From the NCBI GenBank assembly GCA_031289415.1, contig JAITPN010000014.1, positions 1 to 64,000 on the forward strand: a stretch of 64,000 bases of DNA, given 5' to 3'. The stretch comes from Prevotellaceae bacterium (lineage in GTDB: Bacteria > Bacteroidota > Bacteroidia > Bacteroidales > UBA932). The notes under the pieces are model-generated. The model did no database searches and was not told the DNA's origin. It saw only the letters and a program-made list of their open reading frames with translations. Position numbers and translations under genes: made by a program. Every line of letters begins with the position of its first letter. Positions within the stretch are counted from its first letter, which is position 1. Shown here in pieces: positions 52,401 through 61,783 of the stretch.

Positions 52401-53124
52401 CGTTCAAATCGGCGCCCGTATTGAGGCATATCAGGCGGTCGTGCGCTTCGGAATCTTCGGCATTGATGAAATGCACGTCGTTCGTAGCAATCAGCTTAAC
52501 GCCGTGCTTGCGCGCCAGCTCCAGCAAGTGCGCATTGACTTCCTGCTGCTGCAGATACACCATGCGGTCGGCAGACGCGTCGTTTGTCGCATGCCGCTGC
52601 ATTTCGAGATAATAATCGTCGCCAAACAACGTTTTATACCACACAATCAACTCTTCGGCTTTGTCGAGATTCCGGGACGCAATCGCCCGCGGCACTTCGC
52701 CCGCCAAGCAGGCAGAGCAGGCAATCAACCCCTCGTGGTAGCGTTCCAGCAACTCGTGGTCTATTTTCGGCTTATAATAATATCCGTCGATATACCCATA
52801 CGACACCAGCTTTACAAGATTATGGTAGCCCGCTAAGTTCTTAGCCAACAAAATCAGGTGATTGGCGCTCTGGTCTTCCTTTCCGCGCTTCACGTGCCGT
52901 CCTTCGGGATTGACGTACACCTCGCATCCCACGATGGGCTTCACGTCCTTATACTTTTCGGCTTGCTTCAAAAAATCTTTTACGCCGAACATATTCCCAT
53001 GATCCGTAATCGCCAACGCCGTTTGTCCGTCCGCTTTCGCCTTTTCAAACAAAGCACGGACGGGCGCTGCCCCGTCGAGGATAGAATACTGAGTGTGTAC
53101 ATGTAAGTGAACAAAGTGCGACAT
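49447..53124 (-). CDS. dnaE: DNA polymerase III alpha subunit
   Basis: 1225 residues from the Met at 53124 (MSHFVHLHVHTQYSILDGAA); the earlier Met at 53157 lies before this standard start. PHP domain with HVHTQYSILDG and TDHGNMFG, palm with GPGRGSAAGSVVAYCLGIT and PDIDIDFDDEERSKVF (catalytic Asp residues), and LYRPGPMDYIPDFVERKHG. The C-terminal OB domain is VSIAGIIIAVKQGTSKQGKD. It is the replicative polymerase of DnaE1 type. Confidence 0.96.
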   Translation of the reverse strand: MSHFVHLHVHTQYSILDGAAPVRALFEKAKADGQTALAITDHGNMFGVKDFLKQAEKYKDVKPIVGCEVYVNPEGRHVKRGKEDQSANHLILLAKNLAGYHNLVKLVSYGYIDGYYYKPKIDHELLERYHEGLIACSACLAGEVPRAIASRNLDKAEELIVWYKTLFGDDYYLEMQRHATNDASADRMVYLQQQEVNAHLLELARKHGVKLIATNDVHFINAEDSEAHDRLICLNTGADLNDERRMRYTKQEFMKTQAEMQAIFHDVPEAIANTLEVAGKVETYSINSSPIMPVFPLPEGYADDNAYLHDLAFKGAEARYPNFPAEIKERIDFELDTIKNMGFPGYFLIVQDFIQAARGMGVWVGPGRGSAAGSVVAYCLGITSIDPLKYGLLFERFLNPDRISMPDIDIDFDDEERSKVFTYVEEKYGKDHISHVVTFGTMAAKTAIRDVARIEKMPLAEATRLSKAVPARWDKKDKENKDLPITVKNCMEHIAEFQEAKRSADPAVQNILKYADKLEGSVRNIGVHACAIIIGRSNLTDYIPISISKDKDTGEDIWVSQYEGSCIEDVGLLKMDFLGLRTLSILKEAVHNIKLRRGIEVDINAIPIDDEKTYELFSRGDSVATFQFESAGMRKWLRALRPSTFEDLIAMNALYRPGPMDYIPDFVERKHGRRKIEYDLPEMEEILRDTYGVTVYQEQVMLLSRKLANFTRGEADTLRKAMGKKQRTTLDKMKGDFIKGATANGHDEKVCEKVWSDWEAFAQYAFNKSHSVCYAWVGYQTAYLKANYPAEYMAAVLSMNLGNIDGITVLMDECKHMGIEVLVPDINESYRKFTVNSEGNIRFGLAAIKNVGTNAVDVIAKERNDNGLFTSIFDFVERINLTAVNKRSLEAMVFAGAFDRFKDVTRSQFLAVDGENESFIDSLLRYGTKVQADKTQNTNSLFGGGDAVEVKKPKIPKAPDVNLWELLKKEQELIGMYLSAHPLDTYRFEVEHFATNIIQDINDFIEWKHPKSQAYADDEQDFEPQITIDDELTEEDIEEAKDLKKREQLWSKMENRTVSIAGIIIAVKQGTSKQGKDWGRLTVEDYSGSYEFSLFGKDYENHLNYFKENIPVLVRCKIQESWRRPGDMRPAEWEARLQSINLLSNAKNDIKAVTLAIPVTELTSSFVSDLTLQLAEYKGNTEVRMQLLDARNKISTEVFSRSHRVTLVEPLLSFFERENIKIQLN

Positions 53125-53189
53125 AAAAACGTTACTGATAAGACTACAAATGTACACAAAAATATTGAAACCCGAAAATTTTAAAATGA

Positions 53190-53236
53190 AAGTGAATAGT
53201 GAAGTGTGAAGCGTGATGTGTGAAAGGTGAAGGGGA
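53190..53236. repeat. 7-bp word array, locus 5, left arm
   Basis: Six units in the purine-rich orientation (GTGAATA, GTGAAGT, GTGAAGC, GTGATGT, GTGAAAG, GTGAAGG) just upstream of dnaE. They face the pyrimidine-rich arm at 53362-53408. Between them lie a 13-bp palindrome and about 95 bp of unremarkable sequence. Confidence 0.75.
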
Positions 53237-53263
53237 GTTCCCTGAGCGTTTCAGGGAACTCCC
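53233..53263. repeat. 13-bp perfect palindrome between heptamer arms
   Basis: GGGAGTTCCCTGA and TCAGGGAACTCCC pair perfectly around GCGTT. It has no T-run on either side, so it looks like a protein-binding or REP-type palindrome rather than a terminator. Confidence 0.6.
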
Positions 53264-53361
53264 TGAAAAGATTCGAGCGTCTCCCCAAATGTTTTTATAG
53301 CTAACGGAGGGTTATATATAATAAGGTATAAGAACAGGCAGGCGCACCCCACGCCTCACAC

Positions 53362-53408
53362 ATAACTCTTAACTCTTCACCCTTAACACTTCACCCATCA
53401 CCCTTCAC
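53362..53408. repeat. 7-bp word array, locus 5, right arm
   Basis: Six units in the pyrimidine-rich orientation (CTCTTAA, CTCTTCA, CCCTTAA, CACTTCA, CCCATCA, CCCTTCA) facing the left arm at 53190-53236. The small gene at 53413 ends immediately after it. Confidence 0.75.
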
Positions 53409-53412
53409 GCCG

Positions 53413-53631
53413 CTAAAACAGCGTAGGGTGGTCTTCTTCCATTTTGCGCAGGATGGCGCTGATGATGGCTTCGCGGAAAAACTTCGTGCGGTTGGTAATT
53501 TTGTACTTGGCGCAGAAATGCTTGATTACTTCGTTTTCGGCGTCGTTAAACGCCAAGGCTTTATGATGCCGCCGCGTACTGCGTCGGGCGGGCTTCCGGT
53601 CGGTATTTTCTGGGGTCTTTTTCACAAACAA
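53413..53631 (-). CDS. small basic protein with ribbon-helix-helix-like core
   Basis: 72 residues: a basic, disordered start (MFVKKTPENTDRKPARRSTR, then RHH) followed by KALAFNDAENEVIKHFCAKY and KITNRTKFFREAIISAILRK, which fits a short strand plus two helices as in ribbon-helix-helix DNA binders. It lies between dnaE and uvrA, divergent from uvrA. Its function is not known. Similar proteins occur in Bacteroidota to my recollection, but I cannot name the family. Confidence 0.65.
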   Translation of the reverse strand: MFVKKTPENTDRKPARRSTRRHHKALAFNDAENEVIKHFCAKYKITNRTKFFREAIISAILRKMEEDHPTLF

Positions 53632-53643
53632 ATCAGTTTAATG

Positions 53644-53675
53644 TTGCAAAGTAAGGAAAAAAAGTTGTATTTTTG
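53644..53675 (+). promoter_or_regulatory. uvrA promoter
   Basis: TTG (53644-53646), a 21-bp spacer and TATTTTTG (53668-53675), followed by the GTG start at 53731. Confidence 0.6.
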
Positions 53676-53730
53676 TAAAAAATAGGATACATATCTTTAA
53701 AAATTATCATTTTTTTTACATCTGAAGACA

Positions 53731-56565
53731 GTGAATAAGACAAAAATATCCCCCGATCCGTTGCCCGACGACGGCTATATCCACGTGAAAGGCGCACGGC
53801 TGCATAATCTTAAAAATATTGAGGTGATGATACCGCGCAACCGGCTGGTGGCGGTTACCGGACTGTCGGGTTCGGGCAAATCGACGCTGGCGTTCGATAC
53901 GGTGTTTGCCGAAGGGCAGCGCCGCTACGTGGAAAGCCTCTCGGCTTATGCGCGGCAGTTCCTCGGCAGGGCGAGCAAGCCCGACGTCGATTTCATCACC
54001 GGAATCCCGCCTGCCATAGCCATCGAGCAGCGGGCGAACACCCGCAATCCGCGCTCGACGGTGGGTACGTCGACCGAGATTTATGATTACCTGAAATTGC
54101 TGTATGCCCGCATCGGACGGACGTTTTCGCCGGTGTCGGGCGGCGAGGTGAAGCGGCACAGCGTAGCCGACGTGGTCGATTTCATTGCCGCGCAGCCCGC
54201 CGGCGAGCGGCTCTACCTCCTGTCGCCGTTGGTATTAAAAGACGGCATGGGGTTGATTGAGAAGCTGACGCTGCTGCAAAACGAGGGGTTTACGCGCCTT
54301 TATGCCGACGGCGGGGAGCGGCGCATCGAAGAAATTTTGCCGGACATTGATAGTTATAAGGATAAAACCATCCGGGTGCTGATTGACCGCGCGGCGGCAA
54401 CCCGCGATGCGGACGCGTTGAGCCGCATAGCCGACAGCGTGCAGAGCGCTTTTGCGGAGGGCGGCGGCGTATGTTTCGTCGTCAGGGCGGCTGACGGCGG
54501 GTGTACGGCGTTCGATATTCAGTTTGCCGCCGACGGCATGACGTTTGAAGAGCCTACGGAGCATTTGTTCAGTTTCAACAATCCGGTGGGGGCGTGTCCG
54601 CGCTGCGAGGGCTACGGGCGCGTGATTGGCATCGACGAAGACCTCGTGGTGCCCGACCGCGGGCTGTCGATATACAACGACGCGGTTGCCTGCTGGCGCG
54701 GGGCGGTCATGAAAGAGTATAAAGACCGCCTGCTGCACGTGGCTGATAAGGTGAAAATTCCGGTACACCGACCATATTATGAGTTGACGGAGGGGCAGAA
54801 AAAGACATTGTGGGAGGGCAATGCGTCGTTCACCGGACTGCACGATTTTTTTGCCATGTTGGAAGCGAATAAATATAAGATACAGTGCCGCGTGATGCTG
54901 AGCCGGTATATGGGGAAGACTACGTGTCCCGACTGCCACGGCACGCGGCTGCGCAAGGAGGCAGGGTATGTGAAGGTGGCGGGCAAAACCATCAGCGAGC
55001 TGGTGGTGATGCCTGTGGACGTGCTGCACGCCTTTATGCACGACCTCGCGCTAACGGATTACGACCTGAAAGTAGCGGGGCGCGCGCTGGTGGAAATACG
55101 CAACCGCCTGCAGTTCCTGCTCGACGTGGGCTTGGGCTATCTGACGCTCAACCGCCTGTCGAACACGCTGAGCGGCGGCGAAAGTCAGCGCATCAATCTG
55201 GCTACGTCGTTGGGGAGCAGCCTCGTGGGGGCGCTTTATATCCTCGACGAGCCGAGCATCGGCTTGCATCCGCACGATACGCAACGGTTGGTGAAGGTGC
55301 TGCGGCAGCTGCGCGACTTGGGCAATACGGTGCTGGTGGTGGAGCATGAAGAGGAGATTATCCGCGCGGCGGACGAGGTGATCGACATCGGTCCGTTAGC
55401 CGGACGGCACGGCGGCGAAGTGGTGTTCCAAGGGAAAGCGCCCGACAAGGTTGCCGCAAAATCCAAGAAAACGCCCGCAGCCCGCACGGCTTCGTTGACG
55501 CTGGCGTACTTGAACGGCAGCGAAGCCATAGACGTGCCGGCGCATAGGCGGAAGATGAATAATTATATCGAAGTAAAAGGCGCGTGCGAAAATAATCTTC
55601 GACATATTGATGTGCGCTTTCCGCTCGAAGGGCTGGTAGCGGTAACGGGCGTCAGCGGGTCGGGCAAATCGTCGCTGGTGAAAGGCATTTTATATCCGGC
55701 GTTGAACAAGTTGATTAACCAAAGCGGCGACAAGCCGGGTAAGTTCGACAGCCTGCAAGGCGACGTGAAGCGCATCAAGCGCGTGGAAATGATTGACCAG
55801 AACGCCATCGGACGCTCGTCGCGCTCCAACCCGGTGACGTACATCAAGGCGTATGACGAGATACGGAAGCTGTTTTCGGAGCAGCCCTACGCCAAGCTCA
55901 ACGGCTACGGACATTCGCACTTTTCGTTCAATATCGACGGCGGACGCTGCGAAGCGTGTCTGGGTGACGGCGCTATCAAAGTCGAAATGCAGTTTATGGC
56001 TGACGTTACGCTGGTGTGCGAAGCCTGCGGCGGCAAACGGTTTAAACCCGATATTCTGGAAGTGCGCTACAAAAACTACAGTATTGCCGACGTGCTTGAC
56101 TTTACGGTAAACCAAGCTATCGAATTTTTTGCGGAACAAAAGGAATCTACGGCGAAGAAAATAGCCGACAAGCTACAACCGCTGCAAAACGTAGGGTTGG
56201 GGTATATCAAGCTTGGGCAGGAGAACAGTACGTTGAGCGGCGGCGAGATTCAGCGCGTAAAGTTAGCGTCGTTTCTCGGCAAGGACGACGACACGTCGCC
56301 GGTGATGTTTATCTTCGACGAGCCTACCACAGGCTTGCATTTTCACGACATCAAGCGTCTGCTGGGCGTGTTTGACGCGCTGGCGTCGCGCGGGCATACC
56401 CTCGTGGTGGTCGAACACAATGTAGAAGTAATAAAATGCGCCGACTGGGTGATAGACCTCGGTCCCGGCGGCGGCGAACACGGCGGACAGCTCGTCTTTG
56501 CCGGTACGCCCGAAGCGCTTGCCGCATGCGAAAAATCGGTTACAGGGGGATTTGTGAAGTGTTAG
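53731..56565 (+). CDS. uvrA: UvrABC excinuclease subunit A
   Basis: 944 residues from a GTG at 53731. Two ABC ATPase cassettes: Walker [10 protein letters not shown] (44-52) and GVSGSGKSS, with signatures [19 protein letters not shown] and [16 protein letters not shown]. Zinc modules are CPRCEGYG and CPDCHGTR in the first half and CEACLGDG with CEACGGKR in the second. It finds bulky DNA lesions with UvrB. The last codons (GTG AAG TGT TAG) are the first units of a heptamer array, as at mtaB. Confidence 0.96.
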   Translation: MNKTKISPDPLPDDGYIHVKGARLHNLKNIEVMIPRNRLVAVTGLSGSGKSTLAFDTVFAEGQRRYVESLSAYARQFLGRASKPDVDFITGIPPAIAIEQRANTRNPRSTVGTSTEIYDYLKLLYARIGRTFSPVSGGEVKRHSVADVVDFIAAQPAGERLYLLSPLVLKDGMGLIEKLTLLQNEGFTRLYADGGERRIEEILPDIDSYKDKTIRVLIDRAAATRDADALSRIADSVQSAFAEGGGVCFVVRAADGGCTAFDIQFAADGMTFEEPTEHLFSFNNPVGACPRCEGYGRVIGIDEDLVVPDRGLSIYNDAVACWRGAVMKEYKDRLLHVADKVKIPVHRPYYELTEGQKKTLWEGNASFTGLHDFFAMLEANKYKIQCRVMLSRYMGKTTCPDCHGTRLRKEAGYVKVAGKTISELVVMPVDVLHAFMHDLALTDYDLKVAGRALVEIRNRLQFLLDVGLGYLTLNRLSNTLSGGESQRINLATSLGSSLVGALYILDEPSIGLHPHDTQRLVKVLRQLRDLGNTVLVVEHEEEIIRAADEVIDIGPLAGRHGGEVVFQGKAPDKVAAKSKKTPAARTASLTLAYLNGSEAIDVPAHRRKMNNYIEVKGACENNLRHIDVRFPLEGLVAVTGVSGSGKSSLVKGILYPALNKLINQSGDKPGKFDSLQGDVKRIKRVEMIDQNAIGRSSRSNPVTYIKAYDEIRKLFSEQPYAKLNGYGHSHFSFNIDGGRCEACLGDGAIKVEMQFMADVTLVCEACGGKRFKPDILEVRYKNYSIADVLDFTVNQAIEFFAEQKESTAKKIADKLQPLQNVGLGYIKLGQENSTLSGGEIQRVKLASFLGKDDDTSPVMFIFDEPTTGLHFHDIKRLLGVFDALASRGHTLVVVEHNVEVIKCADWVIDLGPGGGEHGGQLVFAGTPEALAACEKSVTGGFVKC

Positions 56566-56676
56566 ACGTTAAGAGTGATGTGTGAGGAGATACCTTATAT
56601 GTAGTTAAGACGTTCTTCACCCTTAACTCTTAACACTTAACGCTTAACGCATCACTCTTAACACATCACTCTTCAC
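56554..56676. repeat. 7-bp word array, locus 6, facing arms after uvrA
   Basis: A left arm of about five purine-rich units (GTGAAGT, GTTAGAC, GTTAAGA, GTGATGT, GTGAGGA) begins inside the uvrA stop region. After about 30 bp a right arm of nine units follows (CCCTTAA, CTCTTAA, CACTTAA, CGCTTAA, CGCATCA, CACATCA, CTCTTCA). It lies between uvrA and a lipoprotein gene of the same direction. Confidence 0.8.
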
Positions 56677-56719
56677 TATTTTAAAAAAAACGCTTACCTT
56701 TGCGAAAAATATACATACA

Positions 56720-57085
56720 ATGAAAAAGATATGCTACACCCTACTGATTGCCGCCGCCGCGTATGCCGGCGCGTGCAGCAAAGATGACGAATATGTTATC
56801 TACGACTATGAAAAAGGTATTACCGCCACTGCCGAACAAATCAGAGCCGGATTGGTTGGCGAGTGGGTTACGGCGGATGCGGCGGCGGCGTTTGGAAAAG
56901 AAATATCTTTCACCGACAATATATTTTCTTTTACAGATGACAATAAGAAAATAGAAGGGGTTTATGAAATTAACATCTCATATACAGAGTGTTTATTCTG
57001 CCACGGTAATACCTGTATTTTTATCAATTGTGTAAGTAGAAGTATATTGACGATAGGTACTACTACTTATAAAAGGAAAAAATAA
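56720..57085 (+). CDS. small lipoprotein, unknown function
   Basis: 121 residues. Signal MKKICYTLLIAAAAYAGACS with lipobox Cys about 19, an acidic linker (KDDEYVIYDYEKG), then a short domain with LVGEWVTADAAAAFGKEISF, similar to the start of lipocalin-like lipoproteins, ending in KRKK. It contains a CLFCHGNTCIF segment of uncertain meaning. The C-terminus is short for that fold, so it may be truncated. The tRNA-Ser terminator follows on the other strand. Confidence 0.6.
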   Translation: MKKICYTLLIAAAAYAGACSKDDEYVIYDYEKGITATAEQIRAGLVGEWVTADAAAAFGKEISFTDNIFSFTDDNKKIEGVYEINISYTECLFCHGNTCIFINCVSRSILTIGTTTYKRKK

Positions 57086-57110
57086 AAAAAGCGCCGTTAT
57101 TAGCAGCGCC
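57084..57110 (-). terminator. terminator of tRNA-Ser
   Basis: On the minus strand GGCGCTG / CGGCGCT (with G-U pairs) around CTAATAA or similar, followed by seven T. It lies 26 bp beyond the tRNA gene. Confidence 0.6.
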
Positions 57111-57135
57111 TTCTCTTTTTTGTTCTAACTTAAGC

Positions 57136-57223
57136 GGAAAGGGGGGGATTCGAACCCCCGGTACCAGTTTCCCAGTACGACAGTTTAGCAAACTGTTGGT
57201 TTCAGCCACTCACCCACCTTTCC
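57136..57223 (-). tRNA. tRNA-Ser(GCT)
   Basis: On the minus strand the gene reads GGAAAGG..CCTTTCC at the acceptor, with a long variable arm (GTACTGGGAAACTGGTAC) typical of serine tRNA. The anticodon stem CAGTTTGCTAAACTG gives anticodon GCT, decoding AGC/AGU. GGTTCGAATCC is the T arm. CCA is not encoded. A TACCTTTG box is at 57238-57245. Confidence 0.95.
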
Positions 57224-57274
57224 AAAGAAACGAGGTGCAAAGGTAGTCATTTTTTTTTATTTGTCAATATACAA

Positions 57275-57305
57275 TTTGTAATTTCAAAAAAAATCACTAC
57301 TTTTG
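57275..57305 (+). promoter_or_regulatory. promoter of tRNA-Pro
   Basis: TTTG (57275-57278), a 19-bp spacer and TACTTTTG (57298-57305), 33 bp before the tRNA gene. Confidence 0.65.
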
Positions 57306-57338
57306 TGCCCCCAACTACACGTATGTGGGAGGGTTTTT

Positions 57339-57412
57339 CGGGGTGTGGCGCAGTTGGCTAGCGCACCTGCTTTGGGAGCAGGGGGTCCTCCGTTCGAGTC
57401 GGAGTACCCCGA
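57339..57412 (+). tRNA. tRNA-Pro(TGG)
   Basis: Acceptor CGGGGTG/TACCCCG, D arm GCGCAGTTGGCTAGCGC, anticodon stem-loop CCTGCTTTGGGAGCAGG with anticodon TGG, T arm TCCGTTCGAGTCGGA, discriminator A. CCA is not encoded. A Bacteroidota promoter precedes it. Confidence 0.95.
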
Positions 57413-57489
57413 CTAATAAGGCGTCGAATCTTACTTTTTTTCTATTTTCGAATCGAAAAAAATATTATCTTTGCTGAAAATTTATCACA

Positions 57490-58674
57490 ATGCAAATAAA
57501 AATCATTGACAATATCTATTGGCTGGGGGTTAACGACCGTCGCAAAGCGTTGTTTGAAAACATCTGGCAGCTACCGCAAGGCGTAGCCTACAACTCATAC
57601 CTGATTACCGATGCGAAAACCGCGCTGATTGATACGGTGGACATCGCCGCCGCCGACGACTACGTGCAACGCCTCCACGAACACTTGCAAGGGCGGACGC
57701 TTGACTACCTTATCATCAACCACATCGAACCCGACCACTCAGGGATGATTGATACGCTCGTGCGCCTCTATCCCGATGTGAAAATCATAGGAAACAAGCT
57801 TACGTTCAAGCTGCTCGAAAACTTATTCGGCATTGCCGACAACCTGCACGAAGTAGCCGACGGCGACACGCTCAATCTGGGTATGCACACCTTGCGGTTT
57901 ATCCTCACGCCTTGGGTGCATTGGCCCGAAACCATGATGACCTACGACGCCGACAACGGACTGCTCTTTTCGGGCGACGTATTCGGCAGCTTCGGCACAC
58001 TCGACGGAGCGCTCTTCGACGACGAAACCGACAGCGGATTTTTTGAAAGCGAAATGAGGCGCTACTATTCAAACATTGTCGGGAAATATTCCAACATGGT
58101 GCAGAAAACGCTGACGAAACTCCACGATACGCCCATACATATCATTTGTCCCACGCATGGACTGATTTGGCGCGGCGAACCGTCGAAACCCATTACGCTC
58201 TACGACCGCTGGAGCAAGTACGAAGCCAATCGCGGGGTAGTGGTAGCCTTTGCTTCCATGTACGGACATACCGAAAAAATTGCCGACTACCTTGCACGGC
58301 GCATGGCTGAACAAGGCGTTCGCAATATCCGTGTATTCGACGTATCGAAAACGCATCTTTCGTTTCTTATCAGCGAAATATGGAACTATACGGGGCTGTT
58401 GCTCGGAAGTTGCGCCTACAACGGCAACGCTCATCCTAAGATGGAGCAGCTATGTACCGAATTGTCGCACATCGGGGTTAAAAATAAACATCTCGGCATT
58501 TTTGGTTCGTACAGCTGGAGCGGCGGCGCAGTGAAAAGCCTGAGCGCGTTTGCCGAAGCGGCTTCCCTGCCACCGGTAGCCCAGCCTGTAGAAATAAAAG
58601 GCTCGCTCACCAACAGCCGTTTCGCGGACTGCGATACGTTGGCTACCGCGCTTGCTGCTGCCATTTTGGCATAA
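57490..58674 (+). CDS. flavodiiron protein (A-type flavoprotein)
   Basis: 394 residues. The N-terminal MBL-like domain carries the diiron ligands: His78, Glu80, Asp82 and His83 (HIEPDHSG), His143 (WVHWPE), Asp162 (SGDVFG) and His222 (CPTHGLIW). The C-terminal flavodoxin domain begins at about residue 250 (VVVAFASMYGHTEKIADYLA). These cytoplasmic enzymes reduce O2 to water or NO to N2O and protect anaerobes. With ahpC, katA and oxyR in the same window it points to an anaerobe that meets oxygen. A TATCTTTG box is at 57466-57473. Confidence 0.93.
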   Translation: MQIKIIDNIYWLGVNDRRKALFENIWQLPQGVAYNSYLITDAKTALIDTVDIAAADDYVQRLHEHLQGRTLDYLIINHIEPDHSGMIDTLVRLYPDVKIIGNKLTFKLLENLFGIADNLHEVADGDTLNLGMHTLRFILTPWVHWPETMMTYDADNGLLFSGDVFGSFGTLDGALFDDETDSGFFESEMRRYYSNIVGKYSNMVQKTLTKLHDTPIHIICPTHGLIWRGEPSKPITLYDRWSKYEANRGVVVAFASMYGHTEKIADYLARRMAEQGVRNIRVFDVSKTHLSFLISEIWNYTGLLLGSCAYNGNAHPKMEQLCTELSHIGVKNKHLGIFGSYSWSGGAVKSLSAFAEAASLPPVAQPVEIKGSLTNSRFADCDTLATALAAAILA

Positions 58675-58743
58675 AAATACTTAAAAAATACATTGGCAGG
58701 CTTTTTGTAGTGCTAATGGAATGTACATGAAAATAAAAGAAGT

Positions 58744-59322
58744 ATGAATTTGCACCACGCATTTGAAAAAGATAACGAAAAACAGGTTGTTGACAACGAA
58801 AAAAAAAACATCGACAACGGCAATGAAAGCATAACTGAAGATGCCGCCGCTGACAAAAACGCCGAAAATGAAACTTCGGAGCAGTCGGCAGATGAAAAAA
58901 TGGCAGATTTGGAAAATAAATACCTCCGCCTTGCCGCTGAATTTGACAATTACCGCAAACGCACAGCACGCGAACGGCTTGAATTTATGATGACGGCAGG
59001 CGAAGACCTGATTTGCGGATTGCTCCCTGTGATTGACGATTTTGAACGCGCCATTAAAGCCATAGACGAAACCGACGACGCAAAGGCTATCCGCGAGGGC
59101 GTAGAATTGATTTACAATAAACTGTTCAAATACCTCGAATCGTGCGGATTGAAAAAAATAGACGCCGTAGGGAAAGCGCTGAATACCGACGAACACGAAG
59201 CGGTAACGAAATTTCCTGCCCCCGCAGCCGACCAAAAAGGAAAAGTGATTGACGTAATACAGCACGGCTATACGTTGAACGGAAAAATTATCCGCTACGC
59301 CAAAGTAGTGGTAGGAGAATAA
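58744..59322 (+). CDS. grpE: nucleotide-exchange factor GrpE
   Basis: 192 residues. An acidic, Asn/Glu-rich start (about 1-60) is followed by a coiled coil ([29 protein letters not shown]) and a C-terminal beta domain ending [19 protein letters not shown], which matches GrpE. It drives ADP release from DnaK. dnaJ follows after 5 bp; dnaK is not in the window. No CIRCE element is visible upstream. Confidence 0.93.
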   Translation: MNLHHAFEKDNEKQVVDNEKKNIDNGNESITEDAAADKNAENETSEQSADEKMADLENKYLRLAAEFDNYRKRTARERLEFMMTAGEDLICGLLPVIDDFERAIKAIDETDDAKAIREGVELIYNKLFKYLESCGLKKIDAVGKALNTDEHEAVTKFPAPAADQKGKVIDVIQHGYTLNGKIIRYAKVVVGE

Positions 59323-59327
59323 AACGT

Positions 59328-60488
59328 ATGGCAAAAAGAGATTATTATGAAGTGCTTGAAGTAGGGCGTAGCGCTACAGCCGAAGAAATCAAAAAAGCGT
59401 ACCGGAAGAAAGCAATCCAATACCATCCCGACAAGAATCCGGGCAACAAGGAAGCCGAAGAGCATTTCAAAGAAGCGGCTGAAGCTTACGACGTACTGAG
59501 TAATCCCGACAAACGTACACGCTACGACCAATACGGACATGCCGGCATGGGCGGCGCGACAGGCGGCGGATATAGCGGCGGCGGTTTCTCGATGGATGAT
59601 ATATTTTCACAATTCGGTGATATTTTTGAAAATATGGGGTATGGCAGTTTTGCCGGTACATTTGGCGGCAGCGGACGGACGCGCCGCGCCGTATCGCGCG
59701 GCTCTGATATTCGTATTCGGGTAAAACTCAATCTGAAAGAAATAGCCCACGGCGTAGAAAAGAAAATCAAAATCAACAAACAGACGGCATGTACCGCCTG
59801 CAAAGGCACAGGCGCAAAAGACGGCACGGCGTTCACTACCTGCACGGCATGCAAAGGCAGCGGTGTGGTAACCCGTGTGGTAAACACGGTGATGGGGCGG
59901 ATGCAAACCTCAAGCCCCTGCTCGGCTTGCGGCGGTGCGGGACGCGCTATACAAGTACATTGCCCGACATGCCACGGCGCAGGAGTACAGGAAAAACAAG
60001 AAGAAATCACATTCAAAATACCTATGGGCGTAGCTTCAGGTATGCAACTGTCCATATCGGGCAAAGGCAATGCGGCTCGCCATGGAGGCATCAACGGCGA
60101 TTTGCTGGTTGTGATTGAAGAAGAAGAACATACCGAATTGCAGCGTGACGGCAACGACTTGGTCTATTCGCTGTTTATTACCGTCGGCGAGGCTGCGCTC
60201 GGTACAACATCCGAAATTCCTACGGTTGACGGAATAGCCAAAATCAAAATAGAACCCGGCACGCAACCCGGACGCGTGCTGCGCTTGCGGCACAAAGGAC
60301 TGCCCGACATCAACGGCTATGGCGAGGGCGATTTGCTGGTACACGTAAATGTGTGGATACCTCAGAAACTCAGCAAAGAAGAACAGAAAACGCTGGAGAA
60401 ACTTGCGCTATCCGATAATTTCAAACCCAATCCCAGCCGCGACGACAAAAATTTCTTTGAACGAATGCGCCGGATGTTCGGACGTTGA
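59328..60488 (+). CDS. dnaJ: chaperone DnaJ
   Basis: 386 residues. J domain with HPD at 33-35, a Gly/Phe-rich linker (about 70-115), zinc domain with four CxxCxGxG motifs ([32 protein letters not shown]; about 155-217), and the C-terminal substrate domains. It delivers unfolded proteins to DnaK and stimulates its ATPase. Forms an operon with grpE. It converges on hpf with a 3-bp gap. Confidence 0.96.
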   Translation: MAKRDYYEVLEVGRSATAEEIKKAYRKKAIQYHPDKNPGNKEAEEHFKEAAEAYDVLSNPDKRTRYDQYGHAGMGGATGGGYSGGGFSMDDIFSQFGDIFENMGYGSFAGTFGGSGRTRRAVSRGSDIRIRVKLNLKEIAHGVEKKIKINKQTACTACKGTGAKDGTAFTTCTACKGSGVVTRVVNTVMGRMQTSSPCSACGGAGRAIQVHCPTCHGAGVQEKQEEITFKIPMGVASGMQLSISGKGNAARHGGINGDLLVVIEEEEHTELQRDGNDLVYSLFITVGEAALGTTSEIPTVDGIAKIKIEPGTQPGRVLRLRHKGLPDINGYGEGDLLVHVNVWIPQKLSKEEQKTLEKLALSDNFKPNPSRDDKNFFERMRRMFGR

Positions 60489-60491
60489 TTT

Positions 60492-60785
60492 TTATAATCC
60501 GCGTATCTTTTCTTTCGTCTTTTTGAGTTGTTGTTTCAACACATCCACGCAGGCTACCACTGCCGACTCAAATTTCTTTGCTTGTCGTTCAGCCCTCAGG
60601 TCGTAGCCCGGTATTTCAAGGCGTATCGCTGCTTTTTTGTTATTAAGGTCAGGCATAAGGCTTAGCACTACTTCAGCAGCAATAATGCCGTCAAAAAAGC
60701 GGTCTAATTTTTCCACTTTTTTCTGGACGTAATTAGTCAGCTTGACGTCTGCGTCGAACTTGACCGATTGAATACGTACTTCCAT
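60492..60785 (-). CDS. hpf: ribosome hibernation-promoting factor, short HPF
   Basis: 97 residues of the HPF/RaiA S30AE fold (MEVRIQSVKFDADVKLTNYV, KVEKLDRFFDGIIAAEVVLS, AAIRLEIPGYDLRAERQAKK). It lacks the C-terminal dimerisation domain of long HPF. It binds the decoding centre of resting ribosomes. It follows the recombinase and rpsU in the same direction. Confidence 0.9.
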   Translation of the reverse strand: MEVRIQSVKFDADVKLTNYVQKKVEKLDRFFDGIIAAEVVLSLMPDLNNKKAAIRLEIPGYDLRAERQAKKFESAVVACVDVLKQQLKKTKEKIRGL

Positions 60786-60825
60786 AACTTAATTTTTTAG
60801 TGTATAATATATATTTATTTAGTCT

Positions 60826-61701
60826 TTATTTTCTCGGATGCGCTTTTAGATATATTTTTTTTATGCTTGCGAATGATGTATGTGTATATATCTGCGTAGC
60901 AGCTAAATTCGAATGACCAAGCACTTCTTTTATGCTGTTAAGGTCAGCGCCGTTGTTCAGCAGATGCGTAGCAAACGAATGACGCAGCATGTGCGGGCTT
61001 TTCTTCCCCGCAAAACCGGCTTGCGACAGCATGGTCGATACAATTTTATTCACCATCGCCGGATATAATTGCTTCCCCTTGAGGTTTACGAACAAATATT
61101 CAATGATTGGAAATGTTTGCTTTAACAAATCAATATAGCGTATTAATTTTGAGGTTATTGCAGGAGTGATTGGGATTTCACGCTCCTTATCGCCTTTACC
61201 TTTTACCCGAATGATACCCTCTTTTAGGTATAAATCATTGACTTTCAATGATATTAATTCTTGACGGCGCATTCCTGAAACGTATAATAGCTCTATAACT
61301 ATATTGTTACGTTGTGTAATATAATCGTTACTATATTCTATCCCATCAAGCATATTATTCAGATTTTCATGCCCAAAGAAACACGGAAGCCGTTTGCTCA
61401 TCTTGGGGCGTATTACTTTTTGCACGGGATTGATAGAAACAATGCCTTCACGACACAGATACTTAAAGAAACCGTTCAGTGCGCTCAATTTTAGGTTCGC
61501 AGTATGGGTGCTTTGCTTTGAGTCCAGCAGATGGGCAAGCCACCCGCGAATCTCGGACGACGACACGTTGGCGATATTCATGTCGCTTTCTGCCATTTCT
61601 ATATGTGTATAAAACTGTTTTATACAGCGTTTATACACACTCACCGTATTGAATGAATAACGCTTTTCTGTTTCCAAATATGAGATGAATGCTTTAAACA
61701 T
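60826..61701 (-). CDS. tyrosine recombinase, XerC/D-like
   Basis: 291 residues. An N-terminal SAM-like DNA-binding domain (1-95) and a catalytic domain with Arg145 (SGMRRQEL), Lys169 (VKGKGDKERE), His237-x-x-Arg240 (PHMLRHSF), His263 (LGHSN) and Tyr272 (TQIYTH), all present. Located between rpsU and hpf, the usual place of a Xer-family recombinase in Bacteroidota, so it probably resolves chromosome dimers rather than being an integrase. The exact XerC or XerD label is not certain. Confidence 0.88.
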   Translation of the reverse strand: MFKAFISYLETEKRYSFNTVSVYKRCIKQFYTHIEMAESDMNIANVSSSEIRGWLAHLLDSKQSTHTANLKLSALNGFFKYLCREGIVSINPVQKVIRPKMSKRLPCFFGHENLNNMLDGIEYSNDYITQRNNIVIELLYVSGMRRQELISLKVNDLYLKEGIIRVKGKGDKEREIPITPAITSKLIRYIDLLKQTFPIIEYLFVNLKGKQLYPAMVNKIVSTMLSQAGFAGKKSPHMLRHSFATHLLNNGADLNSIKEVLGHSNLAATQIYTHTSFASIKKIYLKAHPRK

Positions 61702-61783
61702 AATTTAAAATACCAATAAAAAACAAATATAGTCTTTTATTGGCATTCCTCCAAATATTAGATGTAATTTTTTTTACATCCGC

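Noticed and set aside
53233-53263. Terminator of the small gene at 53413
   Set aside because: The palindrome is strong but has no T-run on either strand.
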